Part shown: positions 1 through 11,159 of the stretch, in pieces
How positions within the stretch are numbered: the stretch's first letter is position 1
Layout of the letters: every line of letters starts with the position of its first letter
Source: Tieghemiomyces parasiticus
Lineage: Eukaryota; Kickxellomycota; Dimargaritomycetes; Dimargaritales; Dimargaritaceae
Direction: 5' to 3'
Assembly: GCA_027575765.1 (NCBI GenBank)
Contig: JANBPT010000073.1
Location: forward strand, 18,887 to 82,886
DNA: 64,000 nucleotides
Notes under the pieces: generated by a model
Database searches by the model: none
What the model saw: only the letters and a program-made list of their open reading frames with translations
What the model was told of the DNA's origin: nothing
Made by a program: the position numbers and the translations under genes

Positions 1-3000
1 TGAAAAGCGCCGTGCCGGCCAGCGCCGGGGCCGACGATTCCTCTCCCAGCCATCCCATCCTCGAGGATTACATGCCGTTAGCCATTCCGGTTCACTTTCA
101 ACGTTTGCGTTCCCCGACTTATAGCGACCAGCGTCACGCCGGGCCCCCAGTCCCTCCTACCTCCGAGTCGGCCACACCTTCGCCTACACCACCTCCGAAA
201 CCTAAAGTTAATCTGGGTCGGCCCGCGACCAACGGAACGCCACGTCTATCTGTCACCACTACCCATCTTGCCCGCCGTCGCCCGACCCTGTCGCACCCGT
301 CATCTCCAGAGGCCAGTCTCGCCGCCATGCCGCCGGTCTCCTTCTCGTCTACCCGTTCGGACGAATCCGCTGGCCGTCGGTCATCGACCATTTCTCGGCC
401 TCGCGATAGTCCCTGTGCGGCCCGGTCCCTGCTGCAGAGTTTGGAATCGGAACTCAGCCAGGAATTAAAAAAACTGCGACAGAGTGGCGACAGTGCCTCG
501 TCGTCCGCTAACGATCGGCCCGTGCTATCGCCGCCATTCGAACTCCCCGTTGAGCGCACCCGGGCTACGGGAATCGACCGTACTGGCACGTCCCGGTCTA
601 ACGCCCCCGGGGATTGTGTAGAATTACCTGAGGAACGGTCGGTCGTGTCGCCCGTCAGCAGCGTGGTATCGATTAGGTCGTTGGCATCGCCCATCTTTCG
701 CATGTCCCTGGACGCCGCCCCCACACCCACGGCCCCTCGTCGTCCTTCGGTATCCCCGGTGTCCTCCGCGGCCGGTGAAAAAGCCCATCGGGCCGCCGGT
801 CCGTCAGGGCTCAGCTCTAGCATCACCTCGTTGGAATCGATCATGTCGGCTATCTCGGCCGACCGCGCTTCGCTCGCCTCACACGGCACATCGATGGCAC
901 CAATCGTATCGCCTACAGACTCGAGGGGCCTCGCTAAGCCCCATTCGAGATCGTCTCAGCGCGGGGAGACCATCCACTACCACCACCACCCGTCCCCAGA
1001 TACGGTCAGACCCGTGGTCTCTTTGGCGGATTCTGCGGTATCGCCATTACTGGGGTCACCTGGAGCGACCGGTCACCGTCCGGAGCCCTTTCATCGTGAT
1101 GGAACGATGAGTGGGTCGCCCGAGCTAGCGATGCCGGAGGTTTTCCCTCAGGGGACGTTGGCTTCATCGTTGCCAACCAGTTCAAATGGTGCTTCGAGTC
1201 ACACCTCGGGGACTTCACCTAGTAACACAGCAGCTAGTTTATCACTCGTGCCTGCAGCGTCTTACGCATCCCTGGCGGAGTCGGCCGTAGCGTCGTCTGC
1301 CAATTCCACCGGAGAACCAGGTCGGCGCGTTGGGTCCTCACCCCTCGACGGAAACGTGAGCATGCCAACCGAGCTAGTCACACCGGATTTGCCCTGGGTG
1401 GGGTCAGCCACATCGTCGCCCACCGGTTCCATTGGAGCAGAGAGTCGCCAATCGGAATCTCCTCGTCGCACCGTAGCCGCCAGCGTACCATTCGAACCCG
1501 CAACGGCGGAAGTCTCGCCGGTGGCGTCGGTCACATCGTCGCCCACTGGTTTCATGGGGGTAACAAGTCGTGACTCTGAGTCTTCACATCACGCTGCAGC
1601 CATGAGCATGGCACCCGAGCGAGCTATGTTGGCTGCATCTCCGCCCGCCGGATCAACCGGAGAGTCAAGCCGCCCCTCGAAATCTCCGCCTCGCAACGCA
1701 GCAGCCCATGTACCGCTCGAACCTGCCGCGCCTTATGTTCCTGCGGTGTTCTCGGCCACGTCGTCGTTCGCCAGTTCCACTAGGGAGATTAGTCTCAGCT
1801 CTGGGCCGTCGCATCCTGATGGAATCATGAGCACGTCACCTGAGCTAGCCAAGCGGGGCGCTCCCTCGCCGGCGCCAGCTGAATCGATGCCTGCTGGTCT
1901 TATGGAAGATGCCAGTCACCACTCACCGTTTTTTCATCATGATGGGATCACGAGCGTGTCACTCGAGCCTGCAGCGTCCCATGTATCCCTGACGGAGTCG
2001 GCTGCATCGCCACCTGCCCGTTCCACTAGAGAGATGGGTCGCCGCCCTGATTCCCTTCACCTTGATGAAGCTATGGGCGTGTCATCCGAGCTAGCAATGT
2101 CGAAGATTTCCTCGGCAGAGTCGGCCGCATCATCCTCGGCTAAGCCAACTGGAGTAACTGGTCACCGCTGGGAATTTCCGCTTCTCAACACGACGACTAA
2201 TGTATCGTTCGAACCGGCAATGCCGCTGGATGTGCCCTCGGCGGTGTCACTCACACCGCTACCCGTTAGTTCCACTAGTCTAAATAGTCTCCGCTCTGAG
2301 TCACCTCATTACGATGGAGCCATGAGCGTCTCGGTCGAGTCGGTGATTTCGGATGGTCCGTTAGAAGTGTCGGCTGCTTTGTCGCCTACTGGCCCCCCTC
2401 GAGTTGAAAGTCCCCACTGGGTGTCACCTCGTCGCATCATGGCGCCCAATGAAACACTTGAGCCAGTAGTCGCCTCGGCTTCTTCGACAGCTTCACCCAC
2501 CTCGTTGCCAGATAATTCCAGGGGAGTGAGAGGCCGCCACTCTGCGTCCCCTCAACATGCCAGTACTGATTGTGTGTCACCCGAGGTAGCGATGTCAATT
2601 GTTTCGTCGGTGGCATCGGCCACATCGTCGCCCACTGGTTCCTTTGGAGCAGAGAGTCGCCAATCGGAATCTCCTCGTCGCACCGTAGCCGCCAGCGTAC
2701 CATTCGAACCCGCAACGACGGAAGTCTCACCGGTGGCGTCGGTCACATCCTCGCCCACTGGTTTCATGGAGGTAACAGGTCGTGACTCTAGGCCCTCACA
2801 TCACGACGAAACCACGAGCATGTCACCCGAGCCAGCAATGTCGGATAATTCCTCGGCGGAGTCGACTACATCGTCACCCGCTAAGCCAACTGAAGTAGCA
2901 GGTCACCGCTCGGGATCTCCGCTTCGCAGCACGGCGACCAATGTATCGCCCAAACTTGCAATGTCGGATGTTCCCTCGGCCACGTCGGCGGCATCGTTGT

Positions 3001-6000
3001 CCGCCAGTTCAGCCGGAGAGATTAGTCACCCTGCGGAGGCTTCGCCTCGCAACACGGCGACCAGTTTATCGCCCGCGCCTGCTGCGTCTAATCTATCCTC
3101 GGCGGAGTCGGTTGAATCGTCGCCGGCCGATTCCGCAAGGCAGATAAATCACCACTCTGGGGCCTCCCATCATGATAGAGCTATGCACGTGTCACCAGGG
3201 CTACCAGCATCGGACGCTCTCGCGGTGTCGTCGGCCACACCATCGCTCGCCAGTTCCGCTAGAGAGATAAGACCCTGTTCTGAGTCCTCTCATCGCGACG
3301 GAACCATGGGTGTGGCACTCGAGCCAGCGATTTCAGGTGATCCGTTGATGGTCTCAGCCACCTTGTCGCCTGCTGGTGCCAACGGAGAAACGAGTCGCTG
3401 CTCTGGGAGTCCGCGTCGCATCATGGCGGCCAATGGACCAATTGCGCCAGCAATATTGGAAGGTGCCACAGTGATACCTGCTGCATCGTCATCCACTCAC
3501 TCAGCTGGAGACTCCAGTCGCCGATTAGAGCCTCCCTATTGCAACGAATCAGCGAATCTGCCACCAAGTTTGATAAGGCCGCAAGTCGCCATGGTGACTA
3601 CTGATATGTCCCTTTCCGCTAACCCGGCGGACTTTCCTAGCCGTCGCTCGGGGTCTTCGTTATTCGACGAGGCGGTGTGCGTTTCACCCCAGGCAGTCGC
3701 CTCAGATAGCCTTGAGCGAGAATCTAAGGAGATTTTGCCTAGCCATGCGCCCCTTGAGGCCAAGGTTTATCCTACGACGGAAGCTGCCGTCGACCTGGCA
3801 CGATGCCAAATTGACCAAGAAGAGCCGACCTCACCTTATTTGTCGAGCATGTCAACGACAACAATCCCCAGTCTCCCTTCGTCATCTTCGACTCGTGAAC
3901 CAGGAGCCAGCTCCTCCTCTTTGACCGTATCGGCGTCACCGGAGCACTTTGCCGGCCATACCACTCGCTCCTTGTCCACCGGGCGACCCAGTCCTGGTGA
4001 ACACTTACCGACTTTGAGTCAACCCCCCAGCTCGGAGCCTACGGTGGGGCCTTCGGACAGCCGCCTATCCCGCAGCAGACCGGCCGCTAAGCTTGACCAG
4101 CTCATGGCCGATTTGGTCGCGTTTGCGGACCCCATGGAGGTGCTGTCTCAGCCTGATAGTGCGTCACCCAAGGCAAGGACTGCACTCAACTCGGTACCAC
4201 GATTTTCATTGGAGACCGTAACACCCCCCCAGCGGCCGTTTCCCAAACTACCCGTATCGGATGACAGGCCGGATCTGGAGCCGACCAGCCGATCGAGTCC
4301 TTTGAATGAGCCGCACCACGTACCGTCCCAGGACGCAGACCCATTGTCCCACCGTGGTGCGACGTACCCGCAGCGCTCCTCCATAGTACAACCATACGCG
4401 CCATTATCATCTCCACCGGCCTTCCCTTTAGAGATTAAGACCAGCCCGGAGTCGATTACCCTTGCGAGTCCTTCCCCATTGCCGCCTTCCCCCATCGGAC
4501 CACCTAAGACCACCTCCCCTACTCATAAGCCGTCTTCACAATACGACCGACTCGTCGGTAGCCTTCCTAAGCCGTCGCCAATCGATGAGGCTCTGCAGCG
4601 GTGCGAGTTCAGCGACCAGTCCCGCGTGGTCCAAGTCGCCCCCCTCGCGTCTGAGTTGACCTCCAACTCTATCGACGAACTACCGGCTACGCAGCCCCGG
4701 CCTTCACTCCAGTCCCTGCGCTCCACATTTTCCTACGCCCGTACCTGTTCCATCTCGTCCCTAGACCTGTCTCCAGAGCTCACGCCAGAGCAACTCGGTC
4801 TTATGACGCGGGTCCCACCCTTGGCCGCCGTCCTCAACCCCCCAGTTCGCGTTGCGGCCCCCCACCTGGGCTCCATGATGTACCCTTCATCTCCGCATAC
4901 CGTGGTGTCTCAAGCGCTCTACCCACCCGGACCGGACACATTCGACCAGTCCCTACCCGTAGAGCAGAATATTCTACCCGAGTATAGCTCGTCGGAGTTC
5001 CAATCCCAGAGCGAGCTCGACTCGGCCACCAGTAACAGCGACTCAGGCCACGACGGTAGCCTCGATGATGAGGATGACGACGATGAAGACGAGGCCTTCG
5101 AAATTATTGCCAGCCACACTTCTTCGTTCGTGGAAAGCCGCTGTAGCGAGGATCGGATCATCGGCCTGCAGAAAGCTACCCGCGTGTGTCTGTCGACCCA
5201 GTCTCCGGCCGGTGCGTTCCCCATGATCCTGACCCGCGGTAGCCCCGGCCCGTCCGGATATAGTACCCCGCAGTTCCATAGCCGCCGGGGAAGCGCCCTC
5301 AGCTCGCTGCGCCCCCCTCTAGCTTCCTCTCTCCCAGACATCCCACCACCACTCCTAGCGGGCGCCACTCCTATTGCCCAGCAGTTGGCTGAGATCGACC
5401 ACCAGACAACCGAGCGCTTTTGCGACGCCGCCTCGGACCGCTCAGCAACGTCATCAGCCTCATCTTCATTCCCAGCGTTGCCTGTTGTACAGACGCCGCA
5501 GGATAGTGATGGATCCAGCCACCCCCGCCTGGGTGTGGCCGAGTCAGCGGTGATACTCCTTTCCCCGGTGATAAACAGCCACAGCAGTCAGCAGAGTGTC
5601 ATCTTGGCCCGCTCACCCGTGCGCGTGGCTCATGCCACAGTACACCTTTCCCTGCCGACACGATCCTCATTCTCCCCACCGCGGTCACCTGGGCAATCTG
5701 GCGAGACCCTGGCTGTATGTACGTCGCCTGTCAAGCCTTCGAAAGATTCGATTCACACAACACCGTGTAATGAGACAGAAACTTCACCTGTCGCAGCCGC
5801 GGCGGCCTCAACCCTACCCCCGCAGATCTCCGTTTCCCCGTCCGTCTCTCAGCACCGTTTAACCCCAGAAAAGCGGGCCATCGCCCAGCCTAACGTGCAG
5901 CTCCCGACCCCACGGCGGTCCGACGATGGGATGGCTTCTAAGCCGGACGCCGTCACCGTGCAGATTACTACCTCGCCCCCCGCGTCTGTGCAGGCTGAGC

Positions 6001-8054
6001 AACGTACCGCAGTCGCTTTCCGATCCACGCCGTCTTTGACTGCGCGCCTTCAGGAGGCCCCTACGGCCACGGCTCCCGTGTCAGCTGTCCAGCGTTCCAG
6101 TCTAAAAACTGACGCTCCGAACCGACCGGACCCCACCCGCGCTGGCCCGTCAAGCTCTGCCCACCGGAAGGGGCTCCCGTCGTTTTTAGCCCCCGCCTCG
6201 GCCCTTGCGTTGGAATCACATCGTACGTCCCTGGGGACCCGAACCCCGGGACAGTCCCCGCCGCGCTCTCTGTACGTGCCAGACCGCCTCTCAACCATCT
6301 CCATGGGCGCCTGGAGCGATATGGCCCAGGATCAGGCCTATGCGGCGGTCCTTTCATACGAGTGGAACCAGATGCAGCCCCGCTTCTCAGCCGCCCCGTC
6401 GGCTACGCCCCCACGACCCTCCGAGCCACCATTACACGGCCACGATGACGCCTTCACCGGATTCGAATCGTTTATGGCCTTTAGCTTTAGCGATGATCCG
6501 CCCAGCCGCCCGACATCTACCGGCCACCTTTCACCCTTTCGTTTGGATGGGGCCCACACTGGTCGCCGTGCCGACGTGGCCGCTCGCCTGCGTCACCTAG
6601 CCCCTGCTGACGTGATTGCCTCATCCAATGAGTTGGTGGCACCCACGGTGCCGCCCCCGCCGCCGGCCCGGGCCCCGCCTCCGGGTAAGCCTGCTGCTGG
6701 TTCCTGGACCACCTCCCTGTCTTCATGGTGGTCATCCAAGACACCGGCGACCCCAACATCCGCCCAACCGACCCCGGCAGTGACTGCCACCACCGGTCCA
6801 GTAGTACGCAAACGGCCCAAGCTATCCCATGCACATTTTGGTCGCCAGCTTTGCGACGAGGTCCTCTACCTGCAGGGTGAGCGGTCTGCCACCGCTGGTG
6901 CGGGTAACTGGACTCGGCTGTGGAAGACCCGTCGCACCCGACAGCTATTTATGTTTTCGCTCGACCTGCCTCTCAACCTAGACGAGGTCCATTCGGCGTC
7001 GCTTGGCCGAATGATCCCGCGCACTGGCGGGAATTTTAATCATCCAGGTCGCCACCGGGTAGGTTCTGCCACGGCGAACCGCATTACCAGTACTATCCTA
7101 CCCGAGCGGTTCACCGCCCAGCACCGACCAGCGGCACCCACCGCTGCGACGACCGCAGCCGTGCCGCTTCCGCCCCTATCGACATCCCAATTGTCCGGCG
7201 GTAGCTCGGGCGCCCCCACCCCAACCTCCGGATACTCGCCCAACTCGTCAGTGCTGGCCCTCACCTACACCGCACCTATGGTGAGCCTGGACATTGAAAA
7301 CATCCGCCGGCTGTGCAGCGAACCACAAGGCGTCCTGGCCTTCTTGTCGGCCTCCGAGCTCGCCTACTTGGTGGACCATCTTAACCTGACCCGCAAAGCC
7401 ATTAAGATTCAGACCCAGCACTTCGAGGGTAAGAGTGAGCAGCTGCGGAATCAGATCGCCACCAACCGGGCCATGATCACAGACCTGCAGCCCCGCGCAG
7501 CTGCCGCTGACCCATCCCAACTGTCCCTTCCGCGCCGGCGTATCGTGGTGGGCCCCTCTCCACTTCTGCCCACCAGTCCCATGTCTACGCACGACGCGTC
7601 CATTGCTTCGTCAGCAGCCCGCTCACCTTTCTCCCCCACCGTGTCGTCCTCCGGCTGGCCAGGTAGTCCCCACCAGACCGCCGACGCTGGACTTTACTTT
7701 TATCAGGGCACGGCTGCCAAGCAAATGCACCACGGCCATGGCCATCACCATCTACCTAGCCCTCGGTCTAACGTGACCACCCCTGGGTTTAGCCCCGGTG
7801 GGCCCGCCTCTTCCACAACCTACCCTCCTACCACCAGCGCTGGTCGGATGAGCGGCGGTATCTTCCGTGTCGAGGATGAGCCCCTCGCTAGTCCCTCTCC
7901 GGTTCTCTCCACGGCCTCCCGGGCCAGCACCAGCTCGTCTATATCGAGCCATCACCACCACCACCATCACCCGCGACCCCGCGTGTCTGACCTCTCAACT
8001 CTGCGTCCCACGCTGACTAAACGGCCCGTGGTATACGTGTCGCACCAACCGTAA
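1..8054 (+). CDS. Giant Ser/Pro/Thr-rich repeat protein, 5' end missing
   Basis: The reading frame is open from the left edge to a TAA at 8052-8054, with no in-frame stop upstream, so the start lies outside the window. A GTG at 12 and an ATG at 72 are in frame but neither is convincing as a start. At least 2,680 residues are present. The protein is mostly low-complexity Ser/Pro/Thr/Ala sequence with many SP and TP sites. About 22 degenerate units of roughly 41-43 residues lie between about 1080 and 3720. An acidic stretch (DDEDDDDEDE) sits near 5065-5095. A less biased C-terminal part (about 6700-7500) holds a WW-containing segment, a basic patch and a helical, coiled-coil-like segment. A run of seven His is near 7950. 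No known domain was recognised. A phosphorylated scaffold or cell-polarity protein would fit, but that is inference. The coding frame is very secure; the function is unknown. Confidence 0.85.
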   Translation, partial: KSAVPASAGADDSSPSHPILEDYMPLAIPVHFQRLRSPTYSDQRHAGPPVPPTSESATPSPTPPPKPKVNLGRPATNGTPRLSVTTTHLARRRPTLSHPSSPEASLAAMPPVSFSSTRSDESAGRRSSTISRPRDSPCAARSLLQSLESELSQELKKLRQSGDSASSSANDRPVLSPPFELPVERTRATGIDRTGTSRSNAPGDCVELPEERSVVSPVSSVVSIRSLASPIFRMSLDAAPTPTAPRRPSVSPVSSAAGEKAHRAAGPSGLSSSITSLESIMSAISADRASLASHGTSMAPIVSPTDSRGLAKPHSRSSQRGETIHYHHHPSPDTVRPVVSLADSAVSPLLGSPGATGHRPEPFHRDGTMSGSPELAMPEVFPQGTLASSLPTSSNGASSHTSGTSPSNTAASLSLVPAASYASLAESAVASSANSTGEPGRRVGSSPLDGNVSMPTELVTPDLPWVGSATSSPTGSIGAESRQSESPRRTVAASVPFEPATAEVSPVASVTSSPTGFMGVTSRDSESSHHAAAMSMAPERAMLAASPPAGSTGESSRPSKSPPRNAAAHVPLEPAAPYVPAVFSATSSFASSTREISLSSGPSHPDGIMSTSPELAKRGAPSPAPAESMPAGLMEDASHHSPFFHHDGITSVSLEPAASHVSLTESAASPPARSTREMGRRPDSLHLDEAMGVSSELAMSKISSAESAASSSAKPTGVTGHRWEFPLLNTTTNVSFEPAMPLDVPSAVSLTPLPVSSTSLNSLRSESPHYDGAMSVSVESVISDGPLEVSAALSPTGPPRVESPHWVSPRRIMAPNETLEPVVASASSTASPTSLPDNSRGVRGRHSASPQHASTDCVSPEVAMSIVSSVASATSSPTGSFGAESRQSESPRRTVAASVPFEPATTEVSPVASVTSSPTGFMEVTGRDSRPSHHDETTSMSPEPAMSDNSSAESTTSSPAKPTEVAGHRSGSPLRSTATNVSPKLAMSDVPSATSAASLSASSAGEISHPAEASPRNTATSLSPAPAASNLSSAESVESSPADSARQINHHSGASHHDRAMHVSPGLPASDALAVSSATPSLASSAREIRPCSESSHRDGTMGVALEPAISGDPLMVSATLSPAGANGETSRCSGSPRRIMAANGPIAPAILEGATVIPAASSSTHSAGDSSRRLEPPYCNESANLPPSLIRPQVAMVTTDMSLSANPADFPSRRSGSSLFDEAVCVSPQAVASDSLERESKEILPSHAPLEAKVYPTTEAAVDLARCQIDQEEPTSPYLSSMSTTTIPSLPSSSSTREPGASSSSLTVSASPEHFAGHTTRSLSTGRPSPGEHLPTLSQPPSSEPTVGPSDSRLSRSRPAAKLDQLMADLVAFADPMEVLSQPDSASPKARTALNSVPRFSLETVTPPQRPFPKLPVSDDRPDLEPTSRSSPLNEPHHVPSQDADPLSHRGATYPQRSSIVQPYAPLSSPPAFPLEIKTSPESITLASPSPLPPSPIGPPKTTSPTHKPSSQYDRLVGSLPKPSPIDEALQRCEFSDQSRVVQVAPLASELTSNSIDELPATQPRPSLQSLRSTFSYARTCSISSLDLSPELTPEQLGLMTRVPPLAAVLNPPVRVAAPHLGSMMYPSSPHTVVSQALYPPGPDTFDQSLPVEQNILPEYSSSEFQSQSELDSATSNSDSGHDGSLDDEDDDDEDEAFEIIASHTSSFVESRCSEDRIIGLQKATRVCLSTQSPAGAFPMILTRGSPGPSGYSTPQFHSRRGSALSSLRPPLASSLPDIPPPLLAGATPIAQQLAEIDHQTTERFCDAASDRSATSSASSSFPALPVVQTPQDSDGSSHPRLGVAESAVILLSPVINSHSSQQSVILARSPVRVAHATVHLSLPTRSSFSPPRSPGQSGETLAVCTSPVKPSKDSIHTTPCNETETSPVAAAAASTLPPQISVSPSVSQHRLTPEKRAIAQPNVQLPTPRRSDDGMASKPDAVTVQITTSPPASVQAEQRTAVAFRSTPSLTARLQEAPTATAPVSAVQRSSLKTDAPNRPDPTRAGPSSSAHRKGLPSFLAPASALALESHRTSLGTRTPGQSPPRSLYVPDRLSTISMGAWSDMAQDQAYAAVLSYEWNQMQPRFSAAPSATPPRPSEPPLHGHDDAFTGFESFMAFSFSDDPPSRPTSTGHLSPFRLDGAHTGRRADVAARLRHLAPADVIASSNELVAPTVPPPPPARAPPPGKPAAGSWTTSLSSWWSSKTPATPTSAQPTPAVTATTGPVVRKRPKLSHAHFGRQLCDEVLYLQGERSATAGAGNWTRLWKTRRTRQLFMFSLDLPLNLDEVHSASLGRMIPRTGGNFNHPGRHRVGSATANRITSTILPERFTAQHRPAAPTAATTAAVPLPPLSTSQLSGGSSGAPTPTSGYSPNSSVLALTYTAPMVSLDIENIRRLCSEPQGVLAFLSASELAYLVDHLNLTRKAIKIQTQHFEGKSEQLRNQIATNRAMITDLQPRAAAADPSQLSLPRRRIVVGPSPLLPTSPMSTHDASIASSAARSPFSPTVSSSGWPGSPHQTADAGLYFYQGTAAKQMHHGHGHHHLPSPRSNVTTPGFSPGGPASSTTYPPTTSAGRMSGGIFRVEDEPLASPSPVLSTASRASTSSSISSHHHHHHHPRPRVSDLSTLRPTLTKRPVVYVSHQP
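1080..3720 (+). repeat. Degenerate ~125-nt tandem coding repeats in the giant protein
   Basis: Units carry a recurring pattern: an SxxHxDG or SPRR element, then MSxSPELAM or VxxEPA, then SATSSPTGS and an SRxSES element. I count about 22 units spaced roughly 120-130 nt apart. Two segments, about 1407-1610 and 2619-2822, are nearly identical at the DNA level over at least 150 nt and lie exactly 1,212 nt (404 codons) apart. The other units have diverged strongly. Confidence 0.7.
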
Positions 8055-10873
8055 TATCAAGTGACACGTGCGGCCTCGCCTTTTTTTTGTTTAATTTTTT
8101 ATTCATTTTTCTACCAAATACTGTTGCACACCACTGAACTCATGGAATCTGTATTGCTGTATATATAAAATTACCACACAATTACTGGATGGGCGGTCTT
8201 GTGTACCTGGCGTAAGCACTCCTTCGATGCATATTGGTGTCTACATCTGGTCCCCCCCTCTATAATTGGTGGGCGCATCAGGTTAATAAATACCGGACGG
8301 ATTGTCATTTTGAGCGGACTTTGCGTGGTGGTAATCATCATACCTAAGCCCGTAGACATAGCGAATTACGGATATTTGGATTGGCCGAGGACAGGCGCAA
8401 CGGATAGCATGGTCCTAGCGTTAGGTACCGAAGGGAACGAGTGAGTAAGGCCGACAGGGCTCCGTTCCCCGCTCTCTTTACAACACCCCACTGTTCACCA
8501 TTCGCTTTACCATCTCGAAGCGTTAACCTTGCTGTCTTGAGGGGACCTTTGTGTTCACTCGACCCGCCCAAAGGCAACCCGCTGCCGGGTTCTCTTCTTG
8601 TTCGATAAGTGATAGACCGTGGCCCTGCAGTAGAAGAGTCAATGAGGATCGTAAAAGCCCGTTCTTTGTGTAACCCTCCTCCTTCATTCACGCCGCGGGT
8701 TTCGAAGCCATTGAGCTCTTTTGCCTCCGCCATCCAAGCGGCCATTCGCCTTTTCCTTTCCCCCCCCACACCCCGCTACCCTGGCCGCGTTTACTCGCCG
8801 TTTGTCCCCACCTACCCGCCTTCCTCCTCCGCCTGAGCTCTAACTTTAAGTGACCCTGACCAACCAAGCCTTGTGCGATTTCTTTGCGATGGGATAAAGG
8901 GGAGGAAGGAACCAATTGATGGAAAACAGTGGAGGGCCGGGGCCCTCTTTATATGCCGCCTCCTCCGTCGCCTTCGTCGCCTCCGTCATGGCTACGGCAA
9001 GCCTCCTATGCATGTACGCTATACAGGGTACCTATATGCACCGATCGACCCATACCTTCCGAGTATAGGTGCATAGAGGGACGGGGGCAGTCGTCGGTCT
9101 CCCGTCCTGGCACCCAAAGGCGGGTGCGGAGAAGAGGGGACCCGGCCCACCAGACACTCTCTCATTCGTTCTTCCTTTCAGCTTTCTTTGATTCCTTTGG
9201 CCCACTCCTAGCGAGGTTTTTTCTGGCCTTCCGTCTGGACCCCGTCTTCTCCTCCTCCCGTTCCCTGCCCTCCCTCTCGGCACCCTTTCCGGTCTCCCCA
9301 TGCCGCGATGACGGCTTTGCGTCTGTTCTGCGTCGTTTGTCTAATAGCTATATAGACCTGCCGCTGCCTCGACCTACTGCACACCGGTTTGTCTTTCACT
9401 CATCCACACTTCACCACAACTGAACAGCAAACCCGCCTATAGCCTAGCCCGATTGCCTTGGCCACTTCATCTTGTGCTAGTCCGCTCCCCTCCGTATATT
9501 CGACACTGCCGCAACCAGGATTGGCCTAGTATCTCCAACACCCGTCTCTCCCATGCTGCCCACTTGACACCGCTTCACCATTTCAGTCCCAGACACTGGT
9601 TACGTACCCGTCTGTCAAGCTATAGCCCTTTGCCGCTCGGCCAGGCTTCACTTTTTCCCCTTTCTCCTTAGAGCCTCGCCTCTTTCGTCCGGTCTGCCCA
9701 AGTCGTTCCCATATTTCACTGGTCTGCCTACGGAAGTTCCTGCATAACCGTGACGCACTTGACAGCCCCCGCGTCTACCCCGTTCCGCTACATCACATAA
9801 ACCGCCCCTTATTCCTGCACGCGTGACCTAGAACCCTCCCTCTAAACAGGTAAGTCGCCTGTTACCCATCTCGCCGGACACCGTTCCCACTGATATGGCG
9901 CCAAATTTCGTTTAGTTTGGCTGCCTATTTCCAGGAACCAGACGAGGACCTCCGGAGACTCGACTGAGCCTACAGCCCACAACAAACTGGCAGCATACAG
10001 TGGAGGTGGTTGACCAGCGCCAATTCGTGTGACGTGGCGTGAGTTTTGGTCCCACTTGGGCATTTCTCGATTTTGCTTGAGTGCTCCAATGAAGGACCAA
10101 TTATGTCGCATCCCTATCATTTAGCGCTAACAACACGCTAATCACCCCCTCCTCCTCCCTATCTACGCGCCTTTCTGCCTTTACCTCCTTCGGTTTAATA
10201 ACGGTGCGCGGATCGATTATTTTAATATCGGCACTTCGTATCTCGTGTCGCTCTCGGATCCATTCCTCGACTGGCCAACTACCTTGTGTTTTTGGGCACT
10301 CATGGCTGCACCGTGTGCGTGGTATTATCACACCCTCGCCACTACCATAACGCCTTGACCTCCTTAACCCTCCCCCCTTTGATGTGCAGTCACTGTTGCG
10401 CCTACGCCCGTACCAGCACCACGTCGTATCGACCGCTTTACCTGCCTCGTTTTTTCGTTCAATTTGCCTACCTGTGCACCTATATAACCCCCATCCCGGT
10501 GTCGCGCCCGTCTACTCGGCTTTGTAATTACCCATAGCGATCTATCAACACGAGAGCTCCCTCGATTTTATCCCGTTGAAGCCCATGTCACCCTTAGCTC
10601 TTCTACATATTTCCATTTTACCCCCGTCATCACCAACACCTTTGGCCAGAAGCCCCGCCTGTCATTTCTCACCGCGTCTCATTCACTTTCGCACCCAGCG
10701 TAGAGCGCGGTCACCCCCGAGGGGGTTACCTGACCTTTCTACCATCCGCCTGCCCGACCCTCTACGGACTCTCTGCTAATATACCCCCGCTGGATTTGAT
10801 ACAGACTCATTTCTAGCGCTCCATATTATCTTTCACCGTCTCTGCCTCATATCCGTTCCCTTTCTATCCCGTT
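8055..10873. other. Intergenic region / long pyrimidine-rich leader
   Basis: Just after the stop codon the plus strand is T-rich (8081-8111), and a TTAATAAA lies near 8283, suitable as a 3'-end signal for the giant gene. From about 8,500 onward the plus strand is strongly C/T-rich up to the first exon of the LIM gene. Open frames here are short and lack the GC-rich third positions or domains of real genes in the window. I see no supported gene. Confidence 0.5.
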
Positions 10874-11159
10874 ATGAGCGCCGCCTCCGACGACCGACGG
10901 CCGAGCGAAGTGCTCCCGAGTATCAAGTGCTCCTCCTGCGGTGAGGATGTGAATCTCGCCCACCTTTCCCTACATATATGCGGCAAGGAGCCACCCTCGT
11001 CACCCCCACCACCGGCCGCCCAGCCTCGCGAGGCCGCATCAACCGGATCACCCTTCGCGCATCAGCACACCACCGACCGACCCCGCATGTCCCGGGCACC
11101 GTCGGGGTTCACCCGCCGTTACTATTCAATCAGACGCCAGAAGTCGCGTATTCGGAAAA
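10874..11159 (+). CDS. Candidate first exon of the paxillin-like LIM gene (N-terminal zinc knuckle)
   Basis: The ATG at 10874 opens a frame with the segment LPSIKCSSCGEDVNLAHLS followed by LHIC. This CxxC...HxxC knuckle is the element I know from the N-termini of fungal paxillin-like LIM proteins. A strong donor (AAA|GTAAGT) begins at 11160. In the frame of the knuckle the exon ends at phase 1. A second open frame over 10978-11159 gives a more protein-like end (PLLFNQTPEVAYSEK) and ends at phase 2, matching an acceptor at 14107-14108. The first frame would match an acceptor at 14100-14101 instead. The switch from one frame to the other is not explained by an obvious small intron, so a sequencing indel, a missed intron or plain coincidence is possible. 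Joining to 14125-16422 would need an intron of about 2.9 kb, much longer than others here. Confidence 0.5.
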
